NCBI RefSeq assembly: GCF_016612545.1 | Contig: NZ_JAENRY010000082.1 | Location: forward strand, 1 to 53,062 | Reading direction: 5' to 3' | From: Streptomyces sp. MBT65 | GTDB taxonomy: Bacteria; Actinomycetota; Actinomycetes; Streptomycetales; Streptomycetaceae | DNA length: 53,062 nucleotides | Part shown: in pieces, positions 16,158-23,581 of the stretch | How positions within the stretch are numbered: the stretch's first letter is position 1 | Layout of the letters: every line of letters starts with the position of its first letter | Notes under the pieces: model-generated | The model's input: the letters and a program-made list of their open reading frames with translations, nothing else | Database searches by the model: none | Told to the model about the DNA's origin: nothing | Made by a program: the position numbers and the translations under genes

Positions 16158-16276
16158 CGCATGAGCCGTGTCTGAATCTGTGGTTTACATGGCCGTGAGG
16201 ACATGGCTCCAGCGTACGACGCCGCCGATCCTGGAGACACAGCCCATGGCGAAGAGATCGAGGAGAGGGAAAGACG

Positions 16277-16915
16277 ATGAGTGAAGTGATCGCAGGCGTG
16301 GAGATCCCGGACAGCGTGCTGGCGCGCGAGGCGACCGAGCTGGTGCGCGATGCCGCGTCGCAGTTGCTGTACGACCACTCCCGGCGGGTGTTCCTGTGGG
16401 GAGCCCTGCGCGGACGGGACCAGGGGCTCGCCTACGACCCCGAACTGCTCTACGTGGCCGCGATGTTCCACGACCTCGGACTCACCGAGAAGTTCCGCCG
16501 CACCGACCAGCGCTTCGAGATCGACGGCGCCGACGAGGCCCGCCGGTTCCTGCACGCCCACGGCATCACCGGTGAACCGGCCGACCGGGTCTGGGCGAGC
16601 GTCGCGCTGCACACCACGCAGGAGATCCCGTTGCACATGTCGGCCGAGATCGCCCTGGTCAACCGGGGCGTCTCGCTGGACGTCGTGGGCATCGGCTATG
16701 ACGCCGTCTCCGACGAGCAGCGTGCGGCGGTCGTGGCGGCACACCCCCGCCCGGACTTCAAGAACGGGATCCTCGCCGCCTTCACCGAGGGCATCAAGGA
16801 CCGCCCCGAGACCACCTTCGGCAACATCAAGGCGGATGTGCTGGCGCACTTCGTGCCCGGTTTCGTGCGGGGCGACTTCGTCGAGAAGATCAAGGGCTCC
16901 AGCTGGGCGGAGTGA
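16277..16915 (+). CDS. HD-domain hydrolase
   Basis: A 212-aa HD superfamily protein. The metal-site residues are YDHSRRVFLWG (first His, about residue 34), MFHDLGLTEKF (HD pair, about 62-63) and a later HTTQEIPLHM, a layout I associate with the cyanamide hydratase-like HD branch. Members are metal-dependent phosphohydrolases or hydratases; the substrate here is not evident. A strong RBS (GAGGAGAGGGAAAG) precedes the ATG. Divergence from the GlxA-type regulator suggests inducible expression by a small molecule. The C-terminus FVRGDFVEKIKGSSWAE is complete. Confidence 0.85.
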   Translation: MSEVIAGVEIPDSVLAREATELVRDAASQLLYDHSRRVFLWGALRGRDQGLAYDPELLYVAAMFHDLGLTEKFRRTDQRFEIDGADEARRFLHAHGITGEPADRVWASVALHTTQEIPLHMSAEIALVNRGVSLDVVGIGYDAVSDEQRAAVVAAHPRPDFKNGILAAFTEGIKDRPETTFGNIKADVLAHFVPGFVRGDFVEKIKGSSWAE

Positions 16916-17059
16916 GACCGGGTGGCGGGTGGCTGGCGCGGGCGGCAGATAGCGCTTGATGGTGAGCGGCGGGGGCGGTTAGTGGTGAGCGGCGTTCAGT
17001 GGCGGGGTCGGCCGTTAGCGGTTGGGCGCTGAGCGGCGTTCAGGGGCGGTTGCCGGCGG

Positions 17060-17626
17060 TCAGCAGGAGTGCCCGTGCCCCTCGTGCACGCCGTGCGCCC
17101 CGTGTCCTTCGTGCGCCCCGTGTCCTTCGTGCGTGCCGTGCTCTTCATGCGGGCCATGACCCGCATGCGCCCCGTGGTCCTCATGCGCACCAGGCGCCCC
17201 ATCCACCAACGTGTCCAGCAACGCCCGCAACACCTCACGCTCGACATCCGTGAGCGGCGCGAGAATCTCGTTCGCCGCCCCCCGCCGCGCTCCGCGCAAC
17301 TCGCTCAGCGCCTTGCGGCCGTCGTCCGTGATCTCGATCCGGATCACCCGGCGGTTGGACGGATCGGGCACCCGCCGCACCTTGCCGCTCGCCTCCAGGC
17401 CGTCGACCAGCGTCGTCACGGCGCGCGGCACCACCTCAAGCCGCTCGGCGAGGTCGGCCATGCGCGGTGGGGAGTCGAAGTGCGCGAGGGTGCGCAGCAG
17501 CCGGGACTGGGCGGGGGTGATGCCGAGGTCGCGCTGCTCCAGATGACGCTTCTGGATGCGGTGCACCCGGCGGGTGAGCCGCAGCAACTGCTCCGCGAGC
17601 AGGCCGTCGGAATCGGGGGTGGTCAT
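17060..17626 (-). CDS. MarR family regulator with histidine-rich C-terminal tail
   Basis: A 188-aa regulator. Residues about 8-140 are a normal MarR fold: ITPAQSRLLRTLAHF, the recognition region PPRMADLAERLEVVPRAVTT, and the wing GKVRRVPDPSNRRVIRIEIT. The last 41 residues are extraordinary: 14 histidines in repeats such as HEGHGAHEGHGAH, ending HGHSC. Such tails bind divalent metals in nickel and zinc chaperones and transporters, so a metal-responsive or metal-storing role is possible but unproven. The tail is coded by imperfect 18-bp tandem repeats. The gene is divergent from an ABC exporter, whose promoter contains a MarR-type inverted repeat. The transcript may be leaderless. Confidence 0.88.
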   Translation of the reverse strand: MTTPDSDGLLAEQLLRLTRRVHRIQKRHLEQRDLGITPAQSRLLRTLAHFDSPPRMADLAERLEVVPRAVTTLVDGLEASGKVRRVPDPSNRRVIRIEITDDGRKALSELRGARRGAANEILAPLTDVEREVLRALLDTLVDGAPGAHEDHGAHAGHGPHEEHGTHEGHGAHEGHGAHGVHEGHGHSC

Positions 17627-17651
17627 ACGGGAACAATATCAGGACCAAGTG

Positions 17652-17683
17652 CATTGTGAGTATAGGTAACAATGAGCTATGCT
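17652..17683. promoter_or_regulatory. Candidate MarR operator overlapping the exporter promoter
   Basis: CATTGT (17652-17657) and ACAATG (17669-17674) are a perfect inverted repeat with an 11-bp spacer; another ACAAT half-site lies at about 17634. TTGTGA (17654-17659) and TATGCT (17678-17683), 18 bp apart, could be -35 and -10 for the rightward exporter gene, so bound repressor would cover the promoter. Confidence 0.6.
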
Positions 17684-17756
17684 CCATCAGGTCTCATCGC
17701 TCCACGAGCTCTGAGCGCCTGAACAGTCCTGATCGCCTCACCATCCGTAGGAGACC

Positions 17757-19559
17757 ATGCCCCGCGACGACATCAACTGGACACCGTCCCCCGGCACCTC
17801 GACCGACCAACCCCGGCAGGTGCGCCGCATCCTCAAGCTCTTCAAGCCCTACCGCGCCCGGCTCGCGGTCGTCGGCCTCCTGGTCGGTGCCGCGTCCCTG
17901 GTCACCGTGGCGACCCCGTTCCTGCTGAAGGCCACGCTCGACACCGCCATCCCGCAGGGCCGCACGGGTCTGCTGAGCCTGCTCGCGCTCGGCATGATCC
18001 TGAGCGCCGTACTGACCAGCATCTTCGGCGTGCTGCAGACCCTGATCTCCACGACGGTCGGCCAGCGCGTCATGCACGACCTGCGCACAGCGGTCTACGG
18101 CCGCCTGCAGCGCATGTCGCTCGCCTTCTTCACCCGGACCCGCACCGGCGAGGTCCAGTCCCGCATAGCCAACGACATCGGCGGCATGCAGGCCACCGTC
18201 ACCTCCACGGCCACCTCCCTGGTCTCCAACCTCACCAGCGTGGTCGCCACGATCATCGCGATGATCGCCCTGGACTGGCGCCTGACCGTCGTCTCGCTGC
18301 TGCTGCTCCCGGTCTTCGTGTGGATCAGCCGCCGGGTGGGCAACGAACGCAAGAAGATCGCCACCCAACGCCAGCGGCAGATGGCCGAGATGGCCGCCAC
18401 GGTCACCGAGTCGCTGTCCGTCAGCGGCATCCTGCTCGGCCGCACGATGGGCCGCTCCGACTCGCTCACCCGGTCCTTCGCCGAGGAGTCCGAGGGGCTG
18501 GTCGACCTGGAGGTCCGGTCGAACATGGCCGGCCGCTGGCGCATGGCCGTCATCTCGATCGTGATGGCCGCGATGCCCGCCGTCATCTACTGGACCGCCG
18601 GCATGACCCTCCACCTGGGTGGCCCGGACGCCTCGATCGGCACGATCGTCGCCTTCGTCTCGCTCCAGCAGGGCCTGTTCCGCCCGGCCGTCAGCCTGCT
18701 GTCGACCGGCGTCCAGATCCAGACCTCGCTGGCGCTCTTCGCGCGCATCTTCGAGTACCTCGACCTGCCGATCGACATCACCGAGCGCGAGAACCCGGTC
18801 CACCTCGACACCGTCAAGGGTGAAGTCGCTTTCGAGGGCGTGGAGTTCCACTACGACGACAAGAGCGGCCCGATCCTCGACGGCATAGACATCGCCGTCC
18901 CGGCCGGCAACAGCCTCGCGATCGTCGGCCCGACCGGCGCCGGAAAGTCGACCCTCGGCTATCTCGTGCCCCGGCTCTACGACGTGACGGGCGGCCGGGT
19001 CACCCTCGACGGGGTCGATGTCCGTGACCTGGACTTCGACACGCTCGCGCGTGCCGTCGGCGTCGTCTCCCAGGAGACGTACCTCTTCCATGCCTCGGTC
19101 GCCGACAACCTCCGCTTCGCGAAGCCGGACGCCACCGACGAGGAGCTGTACACGGCGGCGCGCGCTGCGCAGATCCACGAGCACATCGCGGGCCTGCCCG
19201 ACGGCTACGACACCGTTGTCGGTGAGCGCGGACACCGGTTCTCCGGCGGCGAGAAGCAGCGCCTGGCCATCGCCCGCACGATCCTGCGCGACCCGCCGGT
19301 CCTCATCCTGGACGAGGCGACCAGCGCGTTGGACAACCGCACCGAAGCGGCCGTCCAGGACGCCATCGACGCCCTGTCGGCCAACCGCACCACGCTCACC
19401 ATCGCCCACAGGTTGTCCACCATCCGCAGCGCCGACCAGATCGTGGTCCTCGACTCCGGGCGCGTTGCGGAGCGGGGCACGCACGAAGAACTGCTCGACC
19501 AGGACGGGCGGTACGCGGCCCTCGTACGCCGGGATGCCCAACTGGAACCGACAAGCTGA
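17757..19559 (+). CDS. ABC exporter half-transporter, homodimeric type
   Basis: A 600-aa multidrug-type exporter. The membrane domain spans about residues 30-335. The nucleotide-binding domain has Walker A GPTGAGKST (about 391-399), Q-loop VVSQETYLF, signature FSGGEKQR (about 493, Phe in place of Leu), Walker B ILDEATSALD (about 514) and IAHRLS (about 546). All catalytic residues are present, so it can work as a homodimer, unlike the pair at 5.5-9.3 kb. It is divergent from the His-tailed MarR regulator, a standard drug-responsive or metal-responsive export arrangement. GTAGGAGACC precedes the ATG. The cargo is unknown. Confidence 0.92.
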   Translation: MPRDDINWTPSPGTSTDQPRQVRRILKLFKPYRARLAVVGLLVGAASLVTVATPFLLKATLDTAIPQGRTGLLSLLALGMILSAVLTSIFGVLQTLISTTVGQRVMHDLRTAVYGRLQRMSLAFFTRTRTGEVQSRIANDIGGMQATVTSTATSLVSNLTSVVATIIAMIALDWRLTVVSLLLLPVFVWISRRVGNERKKIATQRQRQMAEMAATVTESLSVSGILLGRTMGRSDSLTRSFAEESEGLVDLEVRSNMAGRWRMAVISIVMAAMPAVIYWTAGMTLHLGGPDASIGTIVAFVSLQQGLFRPAVSLLSTGVQIQTSLALFARIFEYLDLPIDITERENPVHLDTVKGEVAFEGVEFHYDDKSGPILDGIDIAVPAGNSLAIVGPTGAGKSTLGYLVPRLYDVTGGRVTLDGVDVRDLDFDTLARAVGVVSQETYLFHASVADNLRFAKPDATDEELYTAARAAQIHEHIAGLPDGYDTVVGERGHRFSGGEKQRLAIARTILRDPPVLILDEATSALDNRTEAAVQDAIDALSANRTTLTIAHRLSTIRSADQIVVLDSGRVAERGTHEELLDQDGRYAALVRRDAQLEPTS

Positions 19560-19602
19560 AGATATGCCGGGTTTGTGACGATATGCGGGTTACCGTGCCC
19601 GC

Positions 19603-20445
19603 ATGCAGATGAACACTCCGCCACGGAGCACGATTCGACTGACCCGCAGGGGCCGGGTCGCCCTCATCGCGACCGGGGCCGTCGTGGCCGGCACCGCCGT
19701 GGCGGTGCCGCTGCTGAGCCTGGAGAGCGAGGGGGACACCCGGCCCACGTCACTGGTGATCCCGGAGGGCTGGCGCTCGGGCCAGATCTACGAAGCCGTC
19801 GACAAGGCCCTCGCGCTGCCGGTCGGCACCACCAAGAAGTCGATCGCGAAATCCGGCCTGAAGCTGCCCACCGACGCGGAGGGCAATCCCGAGGGGTATC
19901 TCTTCCCGGCGACGTATCCGCTGGAGAAGAAGTCGACGCCCGCGTCGCTGCTGTCGTTCATGGTCAACACCGCGAACAAGAAGTTCAACGGCGCCCCGGT
20001 CGCCGCGGGCGCCCAGCGCAACGCGATGAACGTCTACCAGGCCGTCACCATCGCGAGCATCGTGCAGGCCGAGGCGGCCTCCACAGCGGACATGGGGAAG
20101 GTGGCCCGGGTCATCTTCAACCGCCTCGAACGCGGGATGCCGTTGCAGATGGACTCGACCATCAACTACGCGCTGAACCGCGCCACGTTGAGGACCACCA
20201 CCAGCGACACCCGCCTCGACAGCCCCTACAACTCCTACCAGCGCATGGGCCTGCCGCCCACCCCGATCGACAACCCGGGCGAGGACGCGATGCGCGCCGC
20301 GATCAACCCGCCCCCGGGCGACTGGCTGTACTTCGTCACGGTCAAGCCCGGCGACACCCGCTTCGCGGCCACGTACGAGGAACACCAGCGCAACGTGGCC
20401 GAGTTCAACGCGGCCCAGAAGAGCAGCGCGTCACCCACGAGGTGA
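19603..20445 (+). CDS. mltG: MltG/YceG-like endolytic murein transglycosylase
   Basis: A 280-aa membrane-anchored cell-wall enzyme. One N-terminal transmembrane helix (about residues 15-42, after LTRRGR) anchors it outside the membrane. The YceG domain shows PEGYLFPATYPL, the catalytic-Glu segment ASIVQAEAA (about residue 155), FNRLERGMPLQMDSTINYAL, DSPYNSY and the ending PPPGDWLYFVTV, all typical. Family members cleave nascent glycan strands and so set chain length. It is shorter than the main MltG of Streptomyces, so this may be a second paralogue. Its upstream gap repeats GATATGC twice. A hairpin follows its stop. Confidence 0.9.
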   Translation: MQMNTPPRSTIRLTRRGRVALIATGAVVAGTAVAVPLLSLESEGDTRPTSLVIPEGWRSGQIYEAVDKALALPVGTTKKSIAKSGLKLPTDAEGNPEGYLFPATYPLEKKSTPASLLSFMVNTANKKFNGAPVAAGAQRNAMNVYQAVTIASIVQAEAASTADMGKVARVIFNRLERGMPLQMDSTINYALNRATLRTTTSDTRLDSPYNSYQRMGLPPTPIDNPGEDAMRAAINPPPGDWLYFVTVKPGDTRFAATYEEHQRNVAEFNAAQKSSASPTR

Positions 20446-20464
20446 CCCGCTCAGGACACAGAAC

Positions 20465-20513
20465 GACGTCAGGTGGCGGCACTCGGCTCTCGGGCCGACG
20501 GCCGCCTGATGTC
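20465..20513. terminator. Imperfect long inverted repeat after mltG
   Basis: GACGTCAGG (20465-20473) pairs with CCTGATGTC (20505-20513) at 8 of 9 positions, and the stem resumes with CGGC/GCCG after a short bulge. It is 20 bp after the mltG stop and probably terminates it. Confidence 0.5.
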
Positions 20514-20625
20514 TTTGGGGCTGTTCGGAGGCGTTCGCGGACGGGTGTCTGTGGTGGTGCGGCGGGCGCGAGGGCCGGTGGCGCTGCGTGTGCCCTACGC
20601 GGGCTGCTGCGCCCGGCGCCCGAGA

Positions 20626-20759
20626 AGTGACCTCCGGGGGAGGGGCGGTGTCGGGTGGCCATCGGTTCTGCGGCGGGCGGTTGCCGTTGTTCCGTCCGGC
20701 TGCGCGATTGGGCGCCGTTAAGTGTGCCTGCAGCGGGGATGCTGCGGCTCGGCCCGCGA
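20626..20759 (-). pseudogene. Array unit 4: short, most decayed fragment
   Basis: A 13-bp block GCGATTGGGCGCC (20704-20716) matches the gene's GCGATTGGCGCC (21382-21393, encoding GANR), and the flank AGTGACCTCC is at 20626. One frame keeps APNRAAGR. The unit is about 134 bp, shorter than the others. Confidence 0.5.
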
Positions 20760-20935
20760 AGTGACCTGGGCGTCGGGCGGTGATCACCTCTCCCGCGAGC
20801 AGTTGCTTGCTGCCGCACGAAGCTGCGCGGATCACCACCGTGGACAAGGCTCGCGAATGGCCCGCAGCCGAGGAAGTTGGAGGCGCGGATCGGCGACCGC
20901 GTGCGCGCCCTCGATGTGCCCGCGCCACTCATGAA
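20760..20935 (-). pseudogene. Array unit 3: frameshifted C-terminal fragment
   Basis: One frame gives NFLGCGPFASLV (gene: HLVGYGPSASTI) and another gives KQLLAGEVITA (gene: RRLLTGEAVAV), so the copy carries a frameshift in the middle. The 3' flank AGTGACCTGG is conserved at 20760. Confidence 0.6.
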
Positions 20936-21111
20936 TGCCCTCGCCGGAGGACCCTCAGACCGTGACCGGTTCCCGCTCAGCAGTCGCCTGATGTCTCGCA
21001 CGGTGGTGCGATCGGCGCTGGTGGTGCTTACCGAGGGCCGGTAACCGGCTAGGCGAAGGCGTAGTTCGACGACGGTATGTGTGCCTCCGACGCGGCGCCT
21101 CCGCGCCACCC
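20936..21111 (-). pseudogene. Array unit 2: C-terminal fragment of monooxygenase
   Basis: It reads LAGYRPSVSTTSADRTTV then RDIRRLLSGN, aligned to LVGYGPSASTIGANRAGRAAV then RDIRRLLTGE in the gene with a clean four-codon deletion. The deletion being a multiple of three is compatible with selection on a protein at some stage. Confidence 0.7.
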
Positions 21112-21293
21112 AGGAATTGGCCCCGTCGGAGTGGTCAGTTCCGCAGCCAGTAATCGTCTGATGTCCCCTGCGGCCGAGCGTCCCGTCTGATTTGCGCCGA
21201 TGGTGCTCGCAGAGGGGGCCCATGGCCGGCACGGTGGAGGCGTAGCTCGGCGACGGCGTACTCGCCCTCGATGAGGCCTTCCGCCCACCCAGG
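21112..21293 (-). pseudogene. Array unit 1: C-terminal fragment of monooxygenase
   Basis: The best preserved copy. One frame still reads APSASTIGANQTGRSA then AGDIRRLLAAEL, against GPSASTIGANRAGRAA then VRDIRRLLTGEA in the intact gene. Many DNA differences are synonymous (ACC/ACG, CGA/CGG, TTA/TTG), suggesting divergence while still coding. Similarity upstream of this block continues at DNA level but out of frame. Confidence 0.75.
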
Positions 21294-21318
21294 TAGTGAC
21301 CTCGCTGCCCGAACGACC

Positions 21319-22386
21319 TCAGACCGCGACCGCTTCCCCGGTCAGCAACCGTCTGATGTCCCGTACGGCCGCGCGCCCCGCGCGATTGGCGCCGATCGTG
21401 CTTGCCGATGGTCCGTAGCCGACCAGGTGGATGCGTGGGTCCGCGGACACGCGGGTGCCGTCGAGGCGGATGCCGCCGCCCGGGCCGCGTAGCTTCAGTG
21501 GGGCCAGGTGGTCGATCGCCGCTCGGAAGCCGGTTGCCCACAGGATGACATCGGCGTCCACATGGCGGCCGTCGTTCCAGTCCACCCCGTCGGGCGTGAT
21601 TCGGTCGAACATCGGCTGCCGGTCCAGGACCCCGTCCGCGATCGCCTGCCGGATCGCGTCGTTCAGCGGCAGCCCGGTCACGGAGACGACACTCTTCGGC
21701 GGCAGCCCCTGCCGTACGCGTTCCTCCACCAGCGCCACGGCCGCCCGGCCCACGTCTTCGCTGAAGGGCCCCTCGCGGAAGACCGGTGGACGCCGGGTCA
21801 CCCACGTCGTCGCGGACGCGTACGGGGCGAGTTCCATCAGATGCTGGGTACCGGACGCGCCCCCGCCCACCACGACCACCCGCAACCCGGCGAACTCCTC
21901 CGGCCCCGGATACTGCGCGGTGTGCAACTGCCGCCCCCGGAAGGTCTCTTGACCCGGATAGCGCGGCCAGAACGGCCGGTCCCAGGTACCCGTCGCATTG
22001 ATCAGCGCCCGCGTCGACCACACCCCGTCGGACGTCTCGACGAGCAGCCGACCGTCCACCCCCTCCCGTACCGCCCTCACATCCACCGGCCGCCGCACCC
22101 GCAGGTCGAAGGCCCGCTCGTACGCGGTGAAGTACTCGGCGATCACCTCGGCGGACGGGCGGGCCGGATCGGCGTCGGTGAGTTCCATGCCCGGCAGCGC
22201 GTGCATCGCGTGCACCTTGCCGTACGTCAGCGACGGCCACCGGAACTGCCAGGCCCCGCCCGGCGCGGGCGCATGGTCCAGCACCACGAAGTCGCGTTCC
22301 GGCTCGAAACCGGTGCGCCGCAGGTGATAGGCGCCGGCCAGCCCCGCCTGTCCGGCGCCTATGACGACCACGTCGACCTCACGCAT
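21319..22386 (-). CDS. FAD-dependent flavin monooxygenase / NAD(P)-binding protein
   Basis: A 355-aa two-dinucleotide-domain flavoprotein. FAD motif VVIGAGQAGLAGAYHL is near residues 6-21, the NADPH motif VVVGGGASG near 174-182, and ILWATGFRAAIDHL near 300 is the usual ATG motif of such enzymes. The length is typical of the small FMO/YhhS-like class. It is the last gene downstream of ssuD on the same strand, 51 nt away, so a role in organosulfur oxidation is a reasonable inference. I prefer the ATG at 22386; a GTG three codons upstream touches the palindrome. The 3' end is the source of the tandem array beyond its stop. Confidence 0.88.
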   Translation of the reverse strand: MREVDVVVIGAGQAGLAGAYHLRRTGFEPERDFVVLDHAPAPGGAWQFRWPSLTYGKVHAMHALPGMELTDADPARPSAEVIAEYFTAYERAFDLRVRRPVDVRAVREGVDGRLLVETSDGVWSTRALINATGTWDRPFWPRYPGQETFRGRQLHTAQYPGPEEFAGLRVVVVGGGASGTQHLMELAPYASATTWVTRRPPVFREGPFSEDVGRAAVALVEERVRQGLPPKSVVSVTGLPLNDAIRQAIADGVLDRQPMFDRITPDGVDWNDGRHVDADVILWATGFRAAIDHLAPLKLRGPGGGIRLDGTRVSADPRIHLVGYGPSASTIGANRAGRAAVRDIRRLLTGEAVAV

Positions 22387-22395
22387 GTTGTTCAC

Positions 22396-22407
22396 GTTCG
22401 TACGAAC
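22396..22407. promoter_or_regulatory. Perfect 12-bp palindrome before the monooxygenase
   Basis: GTTCGTACGAAC is self-complementary and lies about 10 bp upstream of the monooxygenase start, inside the 51-bp gap after ssuD. It may be an operator that lets the last gene be controlled apart from the ssu operon. Confidence 0.45.
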
Positions 22408-22437
22408 AGCACCGGGGCCGTCGATCTTCCCGCCCGC

Positions 22438-23580
22438 TCAGCGTCCGCCGCTCACCAGCAACGGCAGGCCGACCTTCGTCCTCCCCTCGACCAACCCACG
22501 CGCCGCCAGCTCGGGAATCACGCCCTCCCCGAACCAGTACGACTCCTCCAGATGCGGATACCCGGACAGCACGAACTGCTCGACGCCCAGGGCGTGGTAC
22601 TCCTCGATCAGGTCGGCGACCTCCGCATGGCTGCCCACGAGCGCCGTGCCCGCGCCACCCCGGACGAGACCGACCCCCGCCCACAGGTTCGGATGGATCT
22701 CCAGATCGGCCCGCGATCCGCCGTGCAGCGCCAGCATCCGCTGCTGCCCCACCGACTCACTGCGCCCGAGGGCGGTCTGCGCCGCCGCGATCGTGTCCGC
22801 GTCGAGGTCGTCGAGCAGCCGGTTCGCGGTCGCCCACGCCTCGGCCGACGAGTCCCGCGAGATGGTGTGCAGCCGTACCCCGAACCGCACGTCACGCCCC
22901 TCCCGCTCGGCGAGCCCGCGAATCCAGTCGATCTTCTCCTTCACCTGCGCCGGCGGTTCTCCCCAGGTGAGATACACGTCCGCATGCCGGGCGGCGACCG
23001 GCCCGGCCGCCGCTGACGACCCGCCGAAGAACACCTCCGGCACGGGATCCGGCGGCAGCGCCGTCAGCCCGCCCTCGACCTGGTAGTGCACACCGCCGAA
23101 GTCGTACGGCTCTCCCCGCCACACACCGCGTACGACCGACAGGAACTCGTCCGTACGGGCATACCGCCGGTCGTGGTCGAGATGGTCGCCGAAGCGCCGC
23201 TGTTCGGCCGAGTCGCCACCGGTGACGACATTGAGCAACAGCCGCCCGCGCGTGAGACGTTGATAGGTCGCCGCCATCTGCGCGGCCAGCGTCGGCGAGA
23301 TCACCCCGGGCCGGAACGCCACCAGGAACTTCAACCGCTCGGTGTGCTGCGCGAGCGCCACGGTGGTCAGCCAGGCGTCCTCGCACCACGTGCCGGTCGG
23401 CGTGAGCACCGCCTCGAAACCCAACTGCTCGGCCGCCTTGGCGATTTGGGCCAGGTACTCGATGTCCGGCGGCCGCACACCGCGGACCGCCCCGGCGCGG
23501 TTGGGCCCGTAGGCGTGCCGGTCGACGAGCGTACGGCCGTCGCCGCCGGTCGGCAGGAACCAGTGCAGACGCACGCCCAT
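22438..23580 (-). CDS. ssuD: FMNH2-dependent alkanesulfonate monooxygenase
   Basis: A 380-aa bacterial luciferase-like enzyme that cleaves alkanesulfonates to aldehyde and sulfite with reduced flavin and O2. Recognisable parts are the N-terminal LHWFLPTGGDGR, the flavin and substrate region FLVAFRPGVISPTLAAQMA, LLLNVVTGGDSAEQRRFGD and the C-terminal EEYHALGVEQFVLSGYPHLEE; the length matches E. coli SsuD. It starts one base after the ssuA stop (TGA-C-ATG), so translation is coupled. It needs a flavin reductase, which is not encoded in this window unless the following flavoprotein helps. Confidence 0.95.
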   Translation of the reverse strand: MGVRLHWFLPTGGDGRTLVDRHAYGPNRAGAVRGVRPPDIEYLAQIAKAAEQLGFEAVLTPTGTWCEDAWLTTVALAQHTERLKFLVAFRPGVISPTLAAQMAATYQRLTRGRLLLNVVTGGDSAEQRRFGDHLDHDRRYARTDEFLSVVRGVWRGEPYDFGGVHYQVEGGLTALPPDPVPEVFFGGSSAAAGPVAARHADVYLTWGEPPAQVKEKIDWIRGLAEREGRDVRFGVRLHTISRDSSAEAWATANRLLDDLDADTIAAAQTALGRSESVGQQRMLALHGGSRADLEIHPNLWAGVGLVRGGAGTALVGSHAEVADLIEEYHALGVEQFVLSGYPHLEESYWFGEGVIPELAARGLVEGRTKVGLPLLVSGGR

Positions 23581-23581
23581 G

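Larger units (their letters stand above)
20626..21318 (-). repeat. Decayed tandem array derived from the 3' end of the flavin monooxygenase gene
   Basis: This 693-bp stretch has no intact gene. On the minus strand it repeats the last roughly 45 codons of the adjacent monooxygenase plus about 60 bp of its 3' flank. Two anchors recur in register. The DIRRLL codons (CTGATGTC on the plus strand) lie at 21353 in the gene, then 21158 and 20988, with a degraded match near 20806. The flank AGTGACCT lies at about 21294, then as matches near 21112, 20936, 20760 and 20626. Spacing is about 175-182 bp, then 134. Units nearest the gene are best preserved. The DNA from 20514 to 20625 may hold a further unrecognisable copy. 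Confidence 0.8.

Noticed and set aside
16916..17059. Repeated GAGCGGCGTTCAG segments between the HD and MarR genes
   Set aside because: Short imperfect GC-rich repeats between convergent genes, with no clear hairpin or periodicity; not distinguishable from background.
17694..19541. A 615-codon minus-strand frame opposite the ABC exporter
   Set aside because: It is an exact antisense shadow of a gene with all ABC motifs, has no RBS and no family resemblance.
20506..20625. A fifth array unit suggested by CTGATGTC at 20506
   Set aside because: The match is also one arm of the hairpin after mltG and is not supported by the flank anchor or by protein-level similarity, so I left it out of the count.
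20405..22240. A 611-codon open frame on the minus strand
   Set aside because: It overlaps the monooxygenase in another frame and runs through the decayed array. It is useful only because it preserves array fragments such as LAGYRPSVSTTSADR.
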